This document shows positions 25,769 through 34,707 of a stretch of DNA of 64,000 nucleotides, piece by piece. The DNA comes from Propionispira raffinosivorans DSM 20765 (GTDB taxonomy: Bacteria > Bacillota > Negativicutes > Selenomonadales > Selenomonadaceae), in contig NZ_KB905846.1 of the NCBI RefSeq assembly GCF_000381065.1, positions 86,651 through 150,650 on the forward strand, read 5' to 3'. The translations under genes and the position numbers were made by a program. The number at the start of each line of letters is the position of its first letter. The first letter of the stretch is position 1. The notes beneath the pieces are model-generated. The model saw nothing but the letters and a program-made list of their open reading frames with translations. It was not told where the DNA came from and did not search any database.

Positions 25769-27232
25769 TTACAGCAGGTGTAGTATCTGTTCAGCAAGCT
25801 CACCGTCCGCATAATCAGAAATATATGGCAGACAAGCTTCAAAATCTCTACGGCGCATATTCGTTAAATCCCTTACCTTGCGCCATGTCAAATCATCACT
25901 CGTATCTTCTACCTGATGTGCAGCCCAAGCTACTTCCCTAGCCCAATATTGCTCCTGTGATTCCTCATGCCGATGTATTTCAGCAAGGCATTTTGGCAGA
26001 TATAAAGATATTTTCTTACTGGAAAGATGCAAGATTTTCTCAACAGTAAAAGTAGTAATCTTTTTAGGTCTGGTTGTTCCATCACCCTGTAGCTGGCTGA
26101 TAGCTTCTTTTACAAGTGGTAGTGTATTCTCATCAATGTGATTCCAGTTTTGAGGCTTCGCGCCGCTTTTGAGTGATACTTTAGTTGGCTTATGATAAGT
26201 TCCATACCTCCGTTCACCGATAGCCTTAACAATCACATATGGAGCACTGAGAGTTTTCGCAATAGCCGGATACTTCACCCCCTTTTCATGAAGTCTGTAA
26301 ATCGCTTCATCAAAAAGCTGTTGTTGTGTTTTCTCTGGCAGTTCCATATGTACCATTTCATCAGTGGTAACACCAAGAAATATAGCCATGAGACAGATTT
26401 CATAGAAGTTCACTCTATCATTCGTCAGCACCTTCTGTATCTGCCATAACTCCGTAAACCAGTTTTGGGACAAATTCCTATAATACTCTGTAAAATCTGC
26501 ATGAAAGAGTGCAATATTACGCTGCTCTCCACGTACAGAACGATATTGGGTATTAGCCATTTTGGAATGAAGAAAATCACCAACCGTAACACATGAATCC
26601 ATGTCAACATCAGCCTGAAAAACCTCTACCATATATGCGGCAACACGAATTTCGATTTCATGATCCGCAAATACGCATGATTCCGATTGTGGTATCATTT
26701 CCTCTGCTGTTTTTAAAAAGGGCGTAGCTTTCCCACTGATCATCACACCGCTATCCATCAAGTAACACCGATGAACTGGGCAAACATGAATTCCTATTAT
26801 CTGGTGTATCCGATGCCAATATGCTTCTCCACATTGTTCTCTATCATGAGCTGCACAAGCCGGACAGTAGCACAAACAACGAACTTTGCCATTCTTGCTT
26901 TGAGGTATCGACAAGAGATTATAGTAATTCCCCAACATAGATACCAATGATTGAAATGCTTTTTGTCTGCGTTCTCTCGGCAGAAATCGCCCATAGCAAG
27001 GGAACATCGTATGTTTTTCAATGACTGCTTCCATGGATATATTCCTTGTTATGGCCTGTACTGCGGCAGGAGTATAACAATTGATAAAATCCATATCTGG
27101 GCGTGCAGTCTTTGATAAAAACAATTCTTCAGCCGCAAAGCTGTAAGCCATATATCCTGATTTCGTGTAGTATCGTGCCAACTGGCTATAAAGTAGCTCA
27201 TCTGGATATGCAGCAGGGAAATAAGCTATCAT
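25769..27232 (-). CDS. tnsD: TniQ/TnsD-family target-selection protein of a Tn7-like element
   Basis: 487 aa, close in length to Tn7 TnsD. It opens with FPAAYPDELLYSQLARYY, the typical TniQ start. A zinc-finger region follows (about aa 118-160: CLCYCPACAAHDREQCGEAYWHRIHQ with CPVH). A long C-terminal part rich in helix-turn-helix-like segments comes next. In Tn7, TnsD recognises a chromosomal attachment site and recruits TnsC. The start codon overlaps the tnsC stop (ATGA). The position beside guaA suggests guaA as the recognised site (inference). Confidence 0.85.
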   Translation of the reverse strand: MIAYFPAAYPDELLYSQLARYYTKSGYMAYSFAAEELFLSKTARPDMDFINCYTPAAVQAITRNISMEAVIEKHTMFPCYGRFLPRERRQKAFQSLVSMLGNYYNLLSIPQSKNGKVRCLCYCPACAAHDREQCGEAYWHRIHQIIGIHVCPVHRCYLMDSGVMISGKATPFLKTAEEMIPQSESCVFADHEIEIRVAAYMVEVFQADVDMDSCVTVGDFLHSKMANTQYRSVRGEQRNIALFHADFTEYYRNLSQNWFTELWQIQKVLTNDRVNFYEICLMAIFLGVTTDEMVHMELPEKTQQQLFDEAIYRLHEKGVKYPAIAKTLSAPYVIVKAIGERRYGTYHKPTKVSLKSGAKPQNWNHIDENTLPLVKEAISQLQGDGTTRPKKITTFTVEKILHLSSKKISLYLPKCLAEIHRHEESQEQYWAREVAWAAHQVEDTSDDLTWRKVRDLTNMRRRDFEACLPYISDYADGELAEQILHLL

Positions 27233-28470
27233 ACCGCTACCTCCACTACAGACATATCGGACTTTAAAAGCTGCACAATATCCATATTTTCATTCTTGGC
27301 TTTAGCAACCAAATCAGCAATACTAATGCGAGCATCTGAAGTTTCATTTCCAACCGTGTGGACAAGCGTTTTTTTCTTGATTTTAGAAGTCTGCTTACCT
27401 TGCGAAATAGACGGCTGAATATAGCCATGAAGTAGAGATAAACGCTGTTGATAGGCTTCGTTCAAAGATTCCAGATTCAAAATTTCTTTGCCATTCAAGA
27501 TTGCGATTTCCTGTGCATCATGAATCAACGCTACCACAACCGATGTAATTCCTGCGCTATGTTCATAAAGCCATGCAAGGATTCCATCCGTTATTTCCGT
27601 TCTTTTTTGTACATATTGATACTTGAACATGACTTTGCAAAACTCTTGAAAATATTTGTCATTGCTCATAGTCGTATACTGCAATCCCACGGAACGTCGT
27701 GCAAGTTGCATCGCCGATTCAAAGAACCTGCTACTTTCAGGAGTACCGACCATGCAGATACTAATTCCACTATTATTGATAAGCTGTGTCAAAGCCCCAA
27801 TCAAGTTTTTTCCATTTTTACTGTTAGCTACATTTTGAATTTCATCCACCACCAGCATACCGATATGATTAAGAGCAACCTGACTGACAGAGCCAATAAG
27901 CATATCCGTTGTAGCTCTTGCCCTTAAAGCATTCTGATAGTATTTACTATCTAAAACTTCATCAACTTTACGCAGAACCTCCAATAACAGACCCTTTACT
28001 GACGAATCAAAGGGGCATTGTACAATCACACTCGGAACGACATGCGTATAGGGATTATCAGCTTCAATTACTCGATTCTCTGTAATCAGGTTAATGGATC
28101 TGCTGATAGCAGAACTCTTACCGATACCAGATGTTCCAATAATCGTAAAGCTGTCAGAGCCGCCCATGATGCCGCTATATTCCTGCTGTATGATAGCTCT
28201 ATAGTTTTGATTCTGCTGCTGTATTGCCAACTTCGTTCCCTTCTTCTGCATAGATCGCAAAAGAGCCAAATACAATTTGCTATAGATTTCCAGCGACATT
28301 TGTGATGGAATATACAACCTGTATAAATCCGATAACGCCATAAGCCTGACGGGAGCATCCGCATTACAGCTTGCCGGATTATATTTAGGCAATACTTCCA
28401 ATGCTGTTATCAAATCAGTTCCCGACTTCATACGAGGCAGAACATTGATGATGTCTGAAAAATTTATCAT
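27229..28470 (-). CDS. tnsC: TnsC-like AAA+ ATPase transposition regulator
   Basis: 413 aa. Walker A GTSGIGKSS is at 112-120 and Walker B with sensor MLVVDEIQNV at about 204. The segment ISICMVGTPESSRFFE follows. It belongs to the TnsC/TniB group of AAA+ proteins that bridge the target selector and the transposase and impose target immunity. It has ATGA overlaps with both tnsB upstream and tnsD downstream, so the operon is tightly coupled. Confidence 0.9.
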   Translation of the reverse strand: MINFSDIINVLPRMKSGTDLITALEVLPKYNPASCNADAPVRLMALSDLYRLYIPSQMSLEIYSKLYLALLRSMQKKGTKLAIQQQNQNYRAIIQQEYSGIMGGSDSFTIIGTSGIGKSSAISRSINLITENRVIEADNPYTHVVPSVIVQCPFDSSVKGLLLEVLRKVDEVLDSKYYQNALRARATTDMLIGSVSQVALNHIGMLVVDEIQNVANSKNGKNLIGALTQLINNSGISICMVGTPESSRFFESAMQLARRSVGLQYTTMSNDKYFQEFCKVMFKYQYVQKRTEITDGILAWLYEHSAGITSVVVALIHDAQEIAILNGKEILNLESLNEAYQQRLSLLHGYIQPSISQGKQTSKIKKKTLVHTVGNETSDARISIADLVAKAKNENMDIVQLLKSDMSVVEVAV

Positions 28471-30293
28471 GGTTTGGCTCCTTTCATATAGTCTCTATGG
28501 TGTTTACTCTGCTCCCGTTTCCGGGTGTCACGAATGTTTTTAATGCTTACATCAATACTGCCTCCAACGTTGTCAGTAATAGTCTCAATGTGCCGCGCAA
28601 GACTAATCTGTGCCTGTAGATTATCCGGCTTGGTTCCTCTTGCAATGGCTCTCTGGGCTGTCTGTAAACTCTGTACAGCAGTCAAATCTTTACCCTCAAA
28701 TCTGGATTCAATAATGGTAAATTTAGTATATATTCCATTTTCCAATAGCCATACAGAAGTAACGTCCTCTGGATTATAGGCAGCCATGACTTCACCACCA
28801 TTGAGATATTGCTCTGTATACCCGTCACAATGATAACGCATTTTGTTCACTTTCAAACCAAACCTGCTAAATTTACCTATGACTCTTGGCAATAGCGTAA
28901 GTATAAGCTCTTTAGCACCTACTTCAATCAAATTGGCTCCCATTTGGAATTTACCCCAATTCCAGATACAACTTGCATATGGTTTTACATTCTCGGCAAT
29001 CAGGACTTCGGTATAGGGAAAATTCTCAACTATCCGTTGGGAGTTGTAATAAATGATGCAATAAAGGATAATTTTCTCAAAGTTCGCCATGGTCAAGCAA
29101 GCGTCTTTCCTGTAGTCATGCACTCCCCGCTCCTGATAATCAAGCTCAATCACGCCCTTGCCTTTCAAGTGCTTTTTATAGGTTGACTGAATTACATCAA
29201 AGAATTTTTCCACCATGCCTTTCAACTCAGGTCTATACGAGGGAAGGTTAATTACTTTAACCCCCAGCTCGGCAATTTGCTCAAAGTTTTCAGATTTGTA
29301 TTCACTTCCCATATCCGTAACCAAAGTAGCAGGCATTTTATCACAAGACCAATCCTCTGCATTTATAGAAATGCCAAACTGTTTGCACCAAGCGGCTTTA
29401 TCCACAATAATGTTCAACATCAGCCCTCTAAGGCTATACACGCCACCCGCCCATGATAAGACATACCCGCAACATAAACCGCTGTAAGCGTCAATACAGG
29501 TCGTTAAAATGGGTCTGCCCACAAGATTGCCAGCATCATTGATAAGGTAAATATCGCATACAGTAGCGTCCAGCATACCAACGCCAATGGCAGGAGCAAA
29601 CGATTGTATACCATCGCCAATAAGAGGCCGGTTGTTTCTCTGGTAATTCTTTAATCCATCTCGAGAAATATAAAAGTTCTGTATCTTCTTTGTCTTACGG
29701 TAGAAGTAACGAAATTGATAGAAAGAAGGATACGCATCTGCTAAAACACCTATACCGTCACAATATTTCTCTTTCAATAGCATGGTATAAGCAGTCATAA
29801 GGGATTGCTTTTTCGTAGTATAAAAAAACTTATTCAAAGCCCATCGTATGTTTTGTTCATCTTGTGTGAGCTTTCCATCATCATCTAAGCGCTGCCTTGG
29901 AGCAAGGGCTGTTATATTCATATAGGCTAGATACAGGCACAAATAGATCCGAATAGTCTGCTTTGATATGTTATTTTCTATAGCTGTAGAACTAATAACT
30001 TTAGAACGCATTCTTTCATCCACTATAAAAGGGAGAATCGGTGCAATCAGCGTGTAACGATCATACATTGCTTTTCTCTGGTCAGCATCCAAAGCATCAA
30101 TAGTAGTGACTGCAAAATTCGTAGCCTCGTTCAGCACTTCACCAGTGCATTGGGAGAAGGAATCCAAAGCTGAAAATTCCACCCATACGGGCATAGTCCT
30201 TTTGATGCAATCAATAATGAGAATTTTATCAGTCAGTATCTCTAAAACCCTGATAATGTTGTTACCATCCTTCAACAAATCATGCTTCTCCAT
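28467..30293 (-). CDS. tnsB: TnsB-like DDE transposase of a Tn7-like element
   Basis: About 608 aa if translation starts at ATG 30293 (overlapping the end of tnsA). The longer reading from 30323 adds ten residues. A retroviral-integrase-like catalytic core is visible: first Asp in GMLDATVCDIYL, second Asp in LVTDMGSEYKS, Glu in LKGMVEKFFDV, with YYNSQR further on. The C-terminal beta-barrel region follows. It cuts the 3' transposon ends and joins them to target DNA. A partial decayed homologue lies at 16391-16517. Confidence 0.92.
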   Translation of the reverse strand: MEKHDLLKDGNNIIRVLEILTDKILIIDCIKRTMPVWVEFSALDSFSQCTGEVLNEATNFAVTTIDALDADQRKAMYDRYTLIAPILPFIVDERMRSKVISSTAIENNISKQTIRIYLCLYLAYMNITALAPRQRLDDDGKLTQDEQNIRWALNKFFYTTKKQSLMTAYTMLLKEKYCDGIGVLADAYPSFYQFRYFYRKTKKIQNFYISRDGLKNYQRNNRPLIGDGIQSFAPAIGVGMLDATVCDIYLINDAGNLVGRPILTTCIDAYSGLCCGYVLSWAGGVYSLRGLMLNIIVDKAAWCKQFGISINAEDWSCDKMPATLVTDMGSEYKSENFEQIAELGVKVINLPSYRPELKGMVEKFFDVIQSTYKKHLKGKGVIELDYQERGVHDYRKDACLTMANFEKIILYCIIYYNSQRIVENFPYTEVLIAENVKPYASCIWNWGKFQMGANLIEVGAKELILTLLPRVIGKFSRFGLKVNKMRYHCDGYTEQYLNGGEVMAAYNPEDVTSVWLLENGIYTKFTIIESRFEGKDLTAVQSLQTAQRAIARGTKPDNLQAQISLARHIETITDNVGGSIDVSIKNIRDTRKREQSKHHRDYMKGAKP

Positions 30294-30627
30294 CAATGAC
30301 CAGCCCCCAATCTGTGACACCATGCCTTAACCAGTATTCCCTTGAAACATCTAACAGTTTGATTGTAAGCGGCTTCATCAGTAACTTACGAAATACGCAT
30401 TCTCGCACCATCAAATCATTGTCAGACTTGACGCAGACAAAATCCGATGTGTATTGGCTAATGTCCCGCCCATCAAGCGGGACATTGCATCTGATCTCTT
30501 TTACCTCATCACTCGCTTGCAAAATATCCGCATAAGCGTACTGGATGACATCATATGTCCTGCATACCTCATTGCACTTGGCAATGACACGTTTCTCACA
30601 ACGACCTTTAAAATTTTTCTTCCTCAC
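30280..30627 (-). CDS. tnsA: compact TnsA-like endonuclease
   Basis: 115 aa, less than half the length of Tn7 TnsA (about 273). The central piece QYTSDFVCVKSDNDLMVREC aligns with the TnsA catalytic region, and SREYWLRHGVTDWGLVIDG with the conserved end of its N-terminal domain. The DNA-binding C-terminal domain is absent. The Asp of SDF is present, but the usual Q-x-K after the second strand reads R-E-C here. Strand-cleavage activity is therefore uncertain. First gene of the tnsABC-tnsD operon, overlapping tnsB. Confidence 0.7.
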   Translation of the reverse strand: MRKKNFKGRCEKRVIAKCNEVCRTYDVIQYAYADILQASDEVKEIRCNVPLDGRDISQYTSDFVCVKSDNDLMVRECVFRKLLMKPLTIKLLDVSREYWLRHGVTDWGLVIDGEA

Positions 30628-30672
30628 CTTTGCAAAACCTCCATATTAGGAACGCTCTGCTGCTTGACTCCA

Positions 30673-30846
30673 TTTTCCCAAAAGCGCTCCCCAAAAATGA
30701 AAAGGGGCGGTTTTGGGGGAATTGGATCTTCCGTTTTTGGGAAATAAATCATCATGAATATATACTCTTATCCCGTATTACGGGCGTTTCAAGCCAACAC
30801 TCATGAAAATCACAGCACTATGCTTTTTCCCAAAAAGCATAAAAGA
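30673..30846. repeat. three TTTTCCCAAAA-type sites, candidate TnsB-binding arm
   Basis: Sites at 30673-30683 (direct), 30734-30744 (inverted) and 30834-30846 (near-palindromic) lie just upstream of tnsA. Multiple transposase-binding repeats near the end are a hallmark of Tn7-like elements. Binding is inferred. Confidence 0.4.
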
Positions 30847-30862
30847 AAATATCACCATGTCG

Positions 30863-31108
30863 CGGGGCACTGCCGTTTATTCTGTAAAGGGCATTTTTCT
30901 TTATTCTCTCTGGCTTTGCCAGAAATACCTGCCACTCCATGGTGAACGCTCTTTTTCGCAAGCAGAAATCCCTTTATTTACGCGGGTGGAGGATAAAAAA
31001 ACGACCCTGCATAAGCTTCGAAAAGCTTTAATGCAAGGTCGTTTTTGTCTATGTCGGCAGGCTAAGCCATTTGACCCTTTTCAGAATAAATGGCAGTGCC
31101 CCGAGACA
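30863..31108. mobile_element. 246-bp segment bounded by ~35-bp inverted repeats abutting guaA
   Basis: The left arm starts TGTCGCGGGGCACTGCC (30863, plus) and the right arm TGTCTCGGGGCACTGCC (31108, minus). They share about 35 bp with four mismatches. The right arm begins 8 bp after the guaA stop codon. Ends starting TGT are usual for Tn7-like transposons. The segment contains a strong terminator. It could be a non-autonomous mini-element or the remains of two element ends. Confidence 0.5.
30995..31046. terminator. bidirectional terminator inside the repeat-bounded segment
   Basis: Stem AAAAACGACCCTGCAT...AAGCTT with AAGCTTT...ATGCAAGGTCGTTTTT. A and T runs on both sides allow termination in either direction. 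It is probably the operative guaA terminator. Confidence 0.75.
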
Positions 31109-31115
31109 ATTAAAT

Positions 31116-32651
31116 TCATTCCCACTCGATCGTCGCGGGTGGTTTAGAAGTTACGTCGTAGACAATACGGTTTACGCCTTCTACTTCGTTTACGATACGA
31201 CGGGAAACTTTATCGAGTACTTCATAAGGGATATGTGCCCAATCAGAAGTCATCGCATCGGAGCTGGTTACAGCACGAAGAGCTATTGTATGGCAATACG
31301 TACGTCCATCCCCCATTACACCTACTGAACGTATATTAGGCAGGCAGGCAAAATACTGCCAGATTTTTTCTTCGAGACCGGCTTTCGCGATTTCATCACG
31401 GAAGATTGCATCCGCTTCACGCGTAACCAGTAATTTTTCTTCGGTCACTTCACCTAAGACACGAATGGCAAGCCCCGGACCTGGGAAAGGCTGACGCCAT
31501 ACAAGTTTATGTGGGATACCGAGTTCTTCACCAACGGCACGAACTTCATCTTTAAACAGTTCCCGCAATGGTTCGATCAAACCAAATTTCATATCTTTTG
31601 GTAAACCGCCTACATTGTGATGGCTTTTGATCGTTGCCGAAGTTTTTGTTCCACTTTCGACAACATCTGGATATATCGTACCTTGAACCAAATAATCAAT
31701 CTGTCCAAGTTTATTCGCTTCTTCTTCGAACACACGAATGAATTCTTCACCGATAATTTTACGTTTTGTTTCGGGGTCAGAAACACCTTTTAATTTTCCT
31801 AAAAAACGATCTTTCGCATCGACACGAATCAAATTCATATCGAATTGTTTTCTGAAAATCGTTTCTACTTGATCGCCTTCATCTTTTCTAAGCAGACCAT
31901 GATCAACAAAAACACAAGTTAATTGTTGTCCCACAGCACGATGCACTAAGACCGCAGCAACGGAGGAATCCACACCACCGGATAATGCACAGAGAACTTT
32001 TTTCCCGCCGACCAGTTCTTTAATCGCTGCAATTTTTTCTTCAGCAAACGAAGCCATATTCCAGTCGCCACTAACTTTACAAATATCAACTAAGAAATTA
32101 GAAATCATTTGTCTGCCAAATGGTGTATGTTCTACTTCCGGATGGAATTGTACTCCATATAATTTTTTTGCTTCATTAATCATAGCCGCAACAGGTGTGG
32201 TTTTGGTAGATGAAACGACCTTAAAACCAGCTGGAGCTTCAGACACATAATCCATATGGCTCATCCAGCTTTCATTATCTGAATCAATCCCTTTAAATAA
32301 GTTAGCTGATGAATCAAGTGTTAGTGCTGTTTTACCATATTCACCGGATGCAGCATGTTCAACTTTACCACCTAATGTATAGGCCATAAACTGATGTCCA
32401 TAACAAATCCCCAAAATAGGAATACCCAGTTCAAATATTTTTGGATCTGCTTTAGGAGTATCCTCTGCATATACACTATTCGGACCACCCGAAAAAATAA
32501 TTCCCTTTGGGTTCTCCGATTTAATTCTTTCAATACTGCAATCATATGGCACAATTTCACAATACACGCCACATTCTCTTACCCGTCTGGCAATTAATTG
32601 GCTATATTGTCCGCCAAAATCCAGCACTAATAACATCTCTTTGTTGCTCAA
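31116..32651 (-). CDS. guaA: GMP synthase (glutamine-hydrolysing)
   Basis: 511 aa, full length. The class I glutamine amidotransferase domain (aa 1-195) has the nucleophile Cys in LGICYGHQF and the His/Glu in VQFHPEVEH. The ATP pyrophosphatase domain has the P-loop [12 protein letters not shown]. The dimerisation domain ends [18 protein letters not shown]. It converts XMP to GMP. The 3' end, the most conserved part, directly faces the Tn7-like module and is a plausible attachment site. No purine riboswitch is evident upstream. Confidence 0.97.
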   Translation of the reverse strand: MSNKEMLLVLDFGGQYSQLIARRVRECGVYCEIVPYDCSIERIKSENPKGIIFSGGPNSVYAEDTPKADPKIFELGIPILGICYGHQFMAYTLGGKVEHAASGEYGKTALTLDSSANLFKGIDSDNESWMSHMDYVSEAPAGFKVVSSTKTTPVAAMINEAKKLYGVQFHPEVEHTPFGRQMISNFLVDICKVSGDWNMASFAEEKIAAIKELVGGKKVLCALSGGVDSSVAAVLVHRAVGQQLTCVFVDHGLLRKDEGDQVETIFRKQFDMNLIRVDAKDRFLGKLKGVSDPETKRKIIGEEFIRVFEEEANKLGQIDYLVQGTIYPDVVESGTKTSATIKSHHNVGGLPKDMKFGLIEPLRELFKDEVRAVGEELGIPHKLVWRQPFPGPGLAIRVLGEVTEEKLLVTREADAIFRDEIAKAGLEEKIWQYFACLPNIRSVGVMGDGRTYCHTIALRAVTSSDAMTSDWAHIPYEVLDKVSRRIVNEVEGVNRIVYDVTSKPPATIEWE

Positions 32652-32945
32652 TTCAAGAAGTCCTCCTCATGTATTAATATCGTTCAATTATAGCACAACT
32701 ATATAATACTTTTCTACTTCGTTCTAAAATTCTTAACACAATAAGCAGGATATGTGTACACTTTCACTAAAACCAGCCTAGTATTTCGTTCTTATCCCTT
32801 GTCTTTATATCATTTTTCCTAAGACAAAATACTCAACTATCGTTTTTCCAGCTAAAACACAGGATTTATAAAAAAAATTAAGAGGAACTTTATCAGAATT
32901 ATCGAATTTATATCTTAATGTCTAAAAACAATACAAGGAGGCTTT
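32652..32945. other. 294-bp divergent intergenic region
   Basis: Between guaA and the chemoreceptor-like gene. GAGGAGG lies upstream of guaA and AAGGAGG upstream of 32946. A TATAAT (minus, about 32688) probably belongs to the guaA promoter. I looked for a guanine riboswitch and did not find its consensus. Confidence 0.5.
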
Positions 32946-33797
32946 ATGATGATTTCAACTGATAATATAAAGACAAACGAGGATATTCTCAGCGCGTTTA
33001 AACTCGTTTTACCTTATCTCAATCATATTTCTCGTGAAGATATGGCCGTTGGGCTCAGCGATTTGACAGCATATTTAGATTACTATCGAGCCAAAGATTT
33101 TGAACTGGATTTACAAGCTGGCAAACCAATTGGTGATATCCCAACTATCGTTGAATGTATTCGTACGAAAAAAGATACGTTCGCCAATGTACCTAAAGAA
33201 GTATATGGTCGTCCAATCAAAACGATATTTACACCGATTTACGGATTAAATAACGAAGTCATTGGAACATTGAGTTCGGGGATCGATACCGAAAGCAATG
33301 AAAATCTCATCACTACAGTAAGCGAGCTGGCCAGTTCAACCAAAACGGCTTATGAAACCGTAGAACAGATTGCTATTAGTGCTGGTGAACTGGCTAAGGG
33401 CGGTCAGGATGCGATTGTTTTAGCTACAAACTTAAAAGATAAAAATAGTGAAACAATCCAAGTTATCAACTTCATTAATAATATTGCCCAACAGACGAAT
33501 TTACTTGGGTTGAATGCTGCGATCGAAGCAGCCAGAGCCGGTGAACAAGGACGCGGTTTTGCTGTTGTTGCTGAAGAAGTACGAAAACTCGCCGAACAAT
33601 CCAAACAAGCAACTGAAAAAATCCAGCGAATCCTAGCCGAAATCAATGGTGCCGTTATTGAATTATCAAAAGCTATTGAATCCACTGGAGCCATCAGTGA
33701 AGAACAAGCTGCCTCGACCCAGCAAATCACGGCGAATCTTGCGGAGGTTACCAATGCTGCAAATCATCTGGAAGTATATGTTGAACGGTTCAAATAA
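32946..33797 (+). CDS. soluble methyl-accepting-chemotaxis-type signalling protein
   Basis: 283 aa without transmembrane segments. The N-terminal part (aa 1-120) resembles a small ligand-sensing domain with [19 protein letters not shown]. The C-terminal half is an MCP signalling hairpin with the tip motif [23 protein letters not shown] and the following [16 protein letters not shown]. It probably signals to CheA/CheW from the cytoplasm. Either of the two consecutive ATG codons could be used, and the second has better spacing from GGAGG. It is convergent with the futalosine operon and ends at a shared terminator. Confidence 0.88.
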   Translation: MMISTDNIKTNEDILSAFKLVLPYLNHISREDMAVGLSDLTAYLDYYRAKDFELDLQAGKPIGDIPTIVECIRTKKDTFANVPKEVYGRPIKTIFTPIYGLNNEVIGTLSSGIDTESNENLITTVSELASSTKTAYETVEQIAISAGELAKGGQDAIVLATNLKDKNSETIQVINFINNIAQQTNLLGLNAAIEAARAGEQGRGFAVVAEEVRKLAEQSKQATEKIQRILAEINGAVIELSKAIESTGAISEEQAASTQQITANLAEVTNAANHLEVYVERFK

Positions 33798-33831
33798 GAT
33801 GACATTGCCAGCTTAATTATTTTTTATTAAA

Positions 33832-33875
33832 AAGAAACGGTTTACAGATAAAATTTGTTCTGTAAACCGTTTCTT
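33832..33875. terminator. bidirectional terminator
   Basis: Perfect stem AAGAAACGGTTTACAG (33832-33847) with CTGTAAACCGTTTCTT (33860-33875). It overlaps the last base of the stop codon of the convergent MTAP-like gene. Confidence 0.85.
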
Positions 33876-34705
33876 TATTTATTATAAACTTCTTTGAGTA
33901 ACGTTTCTTTTCGCAAATCTTTGCACTCGCATGTATCCCCATCAAATGGTAAATTTCGGATCGTATCGAGGATGATCTTGCTAATCATCGGTGCATCATC
34001 ATAAAAAATAGCTTCGAGATCATCATGTGACCAAGATTTTACGATACCTTCACCATAATTAACTGTATAATAAAGGCCCGCATAACACGCACCAATCTCA
34101 CGGGCAAGATATACTTCTGGGCAAATGCTTTGTCCAACAATGTCAGCATGCCCTTTGAGCATGGCAATTTCAGCCGGACTTTCAAAATGGCGACCATCCG
34201 TATTCGCATAAATACCTCGTGTAAAAATCCGCCCATCAAAATGCTTACGGGTCTGCTCAATAAGCTCAGCGCGCATTTGTGTACATAAAGCATCACGCAT
34301 GACCAATAAATAGCGACCTTCAAGCCCCACGTCCTTACGTACGGACATATCAAGATAATCATCAGGAATCATAAAATCACGAATATCCATCAAATGATTA
34401 ATGGTACCAACACCACCTTCAGCGATAATACGTTTCACGCCGGCTTCACGAAATACCCAAAACACTTGACGAGAAGCATCAGCGCGACCGACACCACTGC
34501 GCCAGCCATGCATTTTACAGGTAATAACTTTTTTATCGGCTACTTGAAAAATACGAAATAACGGACTTTCGCCATACGGTGTTTCAAAAACCAGATTATC
34601 TTCTATTATTTTCACATCCGCTGCCTTTGCGCCTAACGGAAAATCACTTGATAATGTACCCGAACCGCCAACTACAGCGTATTGGGCTTGAGGAATTGTC
34701 TTCAT
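33875..34705 (-). CDS. MTAP/PNP-family nucleoside phosphorylase in the futalosine operon
   Basis: 276 aa. Phosphate and nucleoside motifs of the MTA phosphorylase family are present: VVGGSGTLSSD, EGGVGTINH, and TRGIYANTDGRHFESPAEI followed by GQSICPEVYLAREIGACYA. It is the last gene of mqnE-mqnA-mqnC-this gene. In the futalosine pathway the base must be removed from (aminodeoxy)futalosine, normally by the MqnB or MTAN hydrolases. A phosphorylase in this position probably does that step, perhaps alongside methylthioadenosine recycling. The exact substrate is inferred from context. Confidence 0.82.
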   Translation of the reverse strand: MKTIPQAQYAVVGGSGTLSSDFPLGAKAADVKIIEDNLVFETPYGESPLFRIFQVADKKVITCKMHGWRSGVGRADASRQVFWVFREAGVKRIIAEGGVGTINHLMDIRDFMIPDDYLDMSVRKDVGLEGRYLLVMRDALCTQMRAELIEQTRKHFDGRIFTRGIYANTDGRHFESPAEIAMLKGHADIVGQSICPEVYLAREIGACYAGLYYTVNYGEGIVKSWSHDDLEAIFYDDAPMISKIILDTIRNLPFDGDTCECKDLRKETLLKEVYNK

Positions 34706-34707
34706 TT

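Larger units (their letters stand above)
30628..31115. other. Tn7-like right-end region between tnsA and guaA
   Basis: 488 bp. It includes three related TTTTCCCAAAA-type sites (30673, 30734 inverted, 30834), a CCCGTATTACGGG hairpin near 30770, the inverted-repeat pair 30863-30897/31073-31108, and the bidirectional terminator 30995-31046. By Tn7 analogy the transposon end and TnsB-binding arms should lie here. Confidence 0.55.

Noticed and set aside
30754..31147. Overlapping plus-strand ORFs between tnsA and guaA
   Set aside because: They run through repeats and the terminator hairpin and show no protein-like features.
32652..32945. Possible guanine riboswitch upstream of guaA
   Set aside because: The conserved purine aptamer core sequences could not be found on the minus strand.
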